Both the position numbers and the translations under genes were made by a program. Below, piece by piece: positions 60,474 to 64,000 of a stretch of 64,000 nucleotides of DNA. Where the stretch lies: positions 124,001 through 188,000 of the forward strand of contig VXCM01000748.1 in the NCBI GenBank assembly GCA_014773175.1, in the 5' to 3' direction. Position 1 is the first letter of the stretch. Every line of letters begins with the position of its first letter. The DNA comes from Lucifuga dentata (taxonomy: Eukaryota > Chordata > Actinopteri > Ophidiiformes > Bythitidae). Under the pieces are notes generated by a model. It had not been told where the DNA came from. It searched no databases and saw only the letters and a list, made by a program, of their open reading frames with translations.

Positions 60474-61676
60474 GTACATGTCCCAGCCCTTTCCCTTCCA
60501 ACCGGTTCACTCATTTATCCCTGTAGACAATATTTTGAAGAAGTGAAGGGGTGTGTTGGTGCCACACTGCAGGGCTGCAGGTTAGGAAGGATTGGATCAA
60601 GTCAAAGAGCCAGTAATCAGAAACCAAGGTTAATGAGGAGACCAGTCTCTGCTGCCAGGCCTATCTCCACGGCTTTGGCTGGGTCTAGAGGAGAAAAATA
60701 CAGCACAATAGGTGATAAGAGTCACTTATTACATAGCACCTGCAATGGTTCTAAATGGCTCAAAACTAAGTGTGGCTGGATCAGGAAAAGCACATCAGAT
60801 TATGATAGTAATGTGGATATCATGTTCAGTCTGCAGTTGATTGTTTACTACAATAATGACTCAGCCTACAAATCTAGTTACATCAGGTCTTTCAATAGCT
60901 TGTTAGAGTTTCTTGTTTTACATTGTAGTGGGTGAATGAAATGCTGGTCAAAATACAACTTATCCTTCCACTATAGGGTCTACAGGGTTGGACTCAGAGT
61001 GAACTAAAATCTGCATACACACTAAGCTCTACAGCAATTTTAAGTCGATTTGTCAGAAAGGGCTGATACCTTCAAGCAAATCCATGATAATATTTAAGTA
61101 GTAAATGCCACACTACACACTGCAAACAGTTTTGTATTTCCATCTTTCTTGTCTCATGGGATTAAATTCATATGCAAAGGTGTCCTATAAAGCTCTCTTG
61201 TAGATGTGATTATTATTATAGTGCCTAATGTCCTAATGAATAACAACTGCAGTATCCCCATAATAGTCTCTAAGCACTTTAAGTGTGCACGTTTGTAATA
61301 ATAAATTGTGAGTTCCTAATTAATTTCTTGTGGCACTAAATCATACAACAGTCTTATAATACTGTAGCTTATACAAAACATCCATATTGCCATATTTAAT
61401 ACCCTAACAACTGCTACCAGCTGATCTTCAGGCCTCCGGAGCTCCACAGCGCAGAGAGACACGCAGACGCACCGCAGCCTGCTGCAGCCGCTTGTGCGCC
61501 GCCTCGGCCGGCGCTTTCACCGGGAAGCCATGCTGTGTTGCTGAAGCAAAAATAGCATTTCCTCGCTAGATCTCTCTTGCGCCTTCTCTGACACGTCTCC
61601 GTCCAACTAGCACCCCTCACCCCTCCCTGCTGGCACAGCACCGACAAGATTCAAGGAGAACCACCACTACTACCAT

Positions 61677-61809
61677 CCCTCCCTCCCCTCTTCTCTCCTC
61701 CTCCTTCTCCCCGGCTGCGTCCCTCACTCTCCTGCACAAGGTNCCCTCCCTCCCCTCTTCTCTCCTCCTCCTTCTCCCCGGCTGCGTCCCTCACTCTCCT
61801 GCACAAGGT
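61677..61809. repeat. Exact 66-bp direct duplication around a single N (assembly join)
   Basis: Bases 61677-61742 equal 61744-61809, with an N at 61743. The duplicated unit is a CT-rich CpG-island segment. A reader would otherwise count its transcription-factor sites twice. Confidence 0.85.
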
Positions 61810-62059
61810 CGCCCGGTGTACCCATTCGGCAAGCGTCGCCCTGTTGCCAGTCGCTCGGCGTGTTTGCACGGTGCTTGGCTGTATTGTCCGGTTTCCTCTC
61901 ATTTAGCGTTAGGANGATGAGCACTATTCCTTTCCTTGGGGACATTTTCAACCGGACAGCCGCTACACTGGCGTTCTGATCACATACATCGTGAGCTTGT
62001 TCCACTGAATCAGATATGTCTGCGTCTCTCTGGCTCAGTTGTCATCCAGATCATACAGA

Positions 62060-62186
62060 CGCGAAAATAGATCAAGCAATTATGTAAATCAAAGGTATGC
62101 ACCGCGCAGGGTGTGTGTGTTGNCGCGAAAATAGATCAAGCAATTATGTAAATCAAAGGTATGCACCGCGCAGGGTGTGTGTGTTG
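62060..62186. repeat. Exact 63-bp direct duplication around a single N (assembly join)
   Basis: Bases 62060-62122 equal 62124-62186, with an N at 62123. Confidence 0.85.
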
Positions 62187-63302
62187 TTGATGATTGTGTA
62201 TGGGTGATGTTTGCGATCCGGTGTGAAATGCCATCCACAGGCCGTGTGTGAGGGCCCGCATTCTAACAGCGTAGGCTTCTTGTTACATAACACCGTGGCC
62301 TATGTGACTACCACAGCGGGGACCATAAAAGCATTTCGTTGCGTCCGGTAGCCCAACTTCAGGCAACAACACGCCACTGTCAGCGATTTATTTTTATAAA
62401 TGTCCTTCAGCCAGGCGCAAAGAAATAAGGCGCAGGATTACAGTAATGACAAACATGCGTGCTGAGTAAATAAACAAATATAAACACCTTATTGCTGCTG
62501 CACATTCCACAGCATCCACAGTGGATGGAGGAGATGAAGAATACTCTAACCCCTGTTTTATAAGACATGCGCGTCTATACCGCGAGAGGGGCTATAAATT
62601 GAGATGTTTAAGTTCAAAGTTATTATAATATTGTCGTTTTGGGTCATGTGAGTCACTAGCAGCCTTCAGGGTTGTCAGAAACACACTGTCAGAAACATGC
62701 ACTGTGATGCAGCTCATCTTTTTCCACACAGATCTGTTATTACTGGCCGCCAACGGAAAACATCTACTGACCGACACCAGAAGCACCGATCAGCGGAGGC
62801 CTTCCAGCTCTGTCATTCCTCCAGCACAATGTGTGTGTGCGTGTTGACGGGAAAGTGGCACAGGCGTCTACAGTTCAGCGCAACAGCGTTTAAAGCGCCT
62901 ATGTGACAGGAGATCATATATTATCTCCGTGGGCCTGCAGTGTGCAGCAGCACGGGCAGACAGACGGACTCACCGTGATCATCTTCTAATGTTTCCCAGC
63001 CACGCTGCAGGACGCGCACGGAGTCGGAGTCGTTGTCGGTCGGAGCGGCCAGGGTGGAGGACCGTTGGCAGCCTATCCAAGGATGATCCGGTTAAACTGG
63101 TCACCCTGCGAATCTCCTGTCGTCTTCTCGCTCCACTCCCTTGCCTCTCCTCCCCCTGACCCTCTCAGCTCCAAGCACCGCTGTCAAGTCAGAATAAAGC
63201 CAATATCAAGCTTCCGGTGAATGCTTTCGAAATAAAAGCCTTCAAAGACAGCAGAATGTTGTAAATGAATGCAAAGTCACAATGAATAGGCTATAGCATA
63301 GT

Positions 63303-63378
63303 TACTATTATTATTATTATTAGTAGTAGTAGTAGTAGTAGTAGTAGCAGTAGTAGTAGTAGTAGTAGTAGTAGTAGC

Positions 63379-63421
<43 letters not shown>

Positions 63422-63437
63422 TGTATGTATGTATGTA
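63303..63437. repeat. (TAT)n / (AGT)n trinucleotide and (ATGT)n microsatellite
   Basis: A short TTA run leads into about 36 AGT units with two AGC interruptions about 39 bases apart (63348 and 63378 area), ending in four or five ATGT units. The evenly placed interruptions suggest a past duplication within the array. Confidence 0.9.
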
Positions 63438-64000
63438 ATATATGTATGTATTTTCTTACTGGCCTGTGTTGCCATATGATTAATGAAACAAGTCATTTTT
63501 ATTGGTCTAAATAATTTTTATGTCTAACCGTTAAGAATATACAGTGCAATGTATTATTTTATAAAATCTTCCAGTGTTTTCCCACAGTGTCCCTTCCCCT
63601 TTCCTTTTTTTATAATAACAATGCAGGTGTATGTTTGTGTTGAAGCTATGGTGCTGTTTTCTTCACTGTTCCTTCTACGTTGATGAATGATGCTAATGAA
63701 AGCGTTAGGGCTCAAGCAATTCCCAAAATACAACTACAACAGAAAGAGAAATACTTGATTACAAAATAATAGAACTGGGAATTAATAACATTCAAGTACA
63801 CAAATATTCCAGATTTATCTCTAATGGCAGTAACCGTGGTCATGTGGACAGTTAAATACATTTTCAGAACATTTTTTAAAAGACTCTGTAAACTGAGGTC
63901 TACCCTCAACATTTACCTCATTTCATCAATTAATCTGTTGTATTTCCATTTTGCAGCAGTAGTTTCACTCCATGTTCAATGCAATGATTCAACTGATTAA
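63438..64000. other. Non-coding DNA upstream of adcy6, nothing recognised
   Basis: AT-rich sequence beyond the adcy6 5' end. No exon, RNA gene or clear repeat is seen up to the window edge. Confidence 0.5.

Larger units (their letters stand above)
60474..63180 (-). promoter_or_regulatory. adcy6: adcy6 5' region: candidate non-coding first exons and CpG-rich promoters
   Basis: Two CpG-rich patches stand out, 61430-61900 and 62740-63180. In the second, a strong minus-strand donor (CACG|GTGAGTCC, exon end at 62974) follows about 190 GC-rich bases, which is a likely first exon with the transcription start near 63150. The first patch also offers a donor (CCCG|GTGAAAG near 61519) and could be an alternative promoter. 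Two assembly duplications (61677-61809 and 62060-62186) and Ns at 61743, 61914 and 62123 disturb the region. No protein-coding gene is recognised here. Confidence 0.4.

Overview
The window is a draft-assembly piece of a ray-finned (teleost) fish nuclear genome. The evidence is vertebrate gene structure (many short exons, phase-conserved splice sites, introns from about 80 bp to 15 kb), AT-rich non-coding DNA full of CA/GT microsatellites, Tc1-like and MITE-like elements typical of fish, and human-like proteins with fish-level divergence. I read four genes as intact and two as broken. The gene set (gpd1, galnt6, tex49/spmip11, adcy6) matches human 12q13; g6pd is X-linked in mammals but sits here.

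Layout. 1-4169: AT-rich DNA with a three-unit tandem array of tRNA-like repeats, then the gpd1 promoter. 4170-11.2 kb (+): gpd1, cytosolic NAD-dependent glycerol-3-phosphate dehydrogenase, 8 coding exons, 351 aa, with a GC-AG first intron and two TIR elements in its introns. 12.1-20.4 kb (-): g6pd, 12 coding exons plus a non-coding first exon, 514 aa, tail-to-tail with gpd1. 23.0-27.3 kb (-): a galnt6-like GalNAc-transferase pseudogene with about nine disabling lesions. 28.5-30.85 kb (+): a small intact gene that I identify as tex49 (spmip11), a sperm axonemal microtubule inner protein, 4 exons, 150 aa, with a Tc1-like fossil in intron 1. 31.4-31.95 kb (-): three exons of a broken SLC12 (NCC/NKCC-type) cotransporter. 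36.1-63.2 kb (-): adcy6, adenylyl cyclase 6, 22 coding exons, 1198 aa, with a 15.3 kb first coding intron, a tandem pair of mini-exons in the last extracellular loop, and a CpG-rich multi-exon 5' region.

The genes do not form a functional unit. gpd1 (NADH/glycerol-3-phosphate) and g6pd (NADPH via the pentose phosphate pathway) are both cytosolic redox enzymes but show no shared control here. No CRISPR, operon, tRNA/rRNA gene or foreign island was seen, and nothing convincing as a wholly new biological system. The most interesting signals are the adcy6 mini-exon duplication, the dead galnt6 copy with its perfect inverted duplication, the TIR elements, and six exact 58-66 bp direct duplications around single Ns that are almost certainly assembly artefacts.
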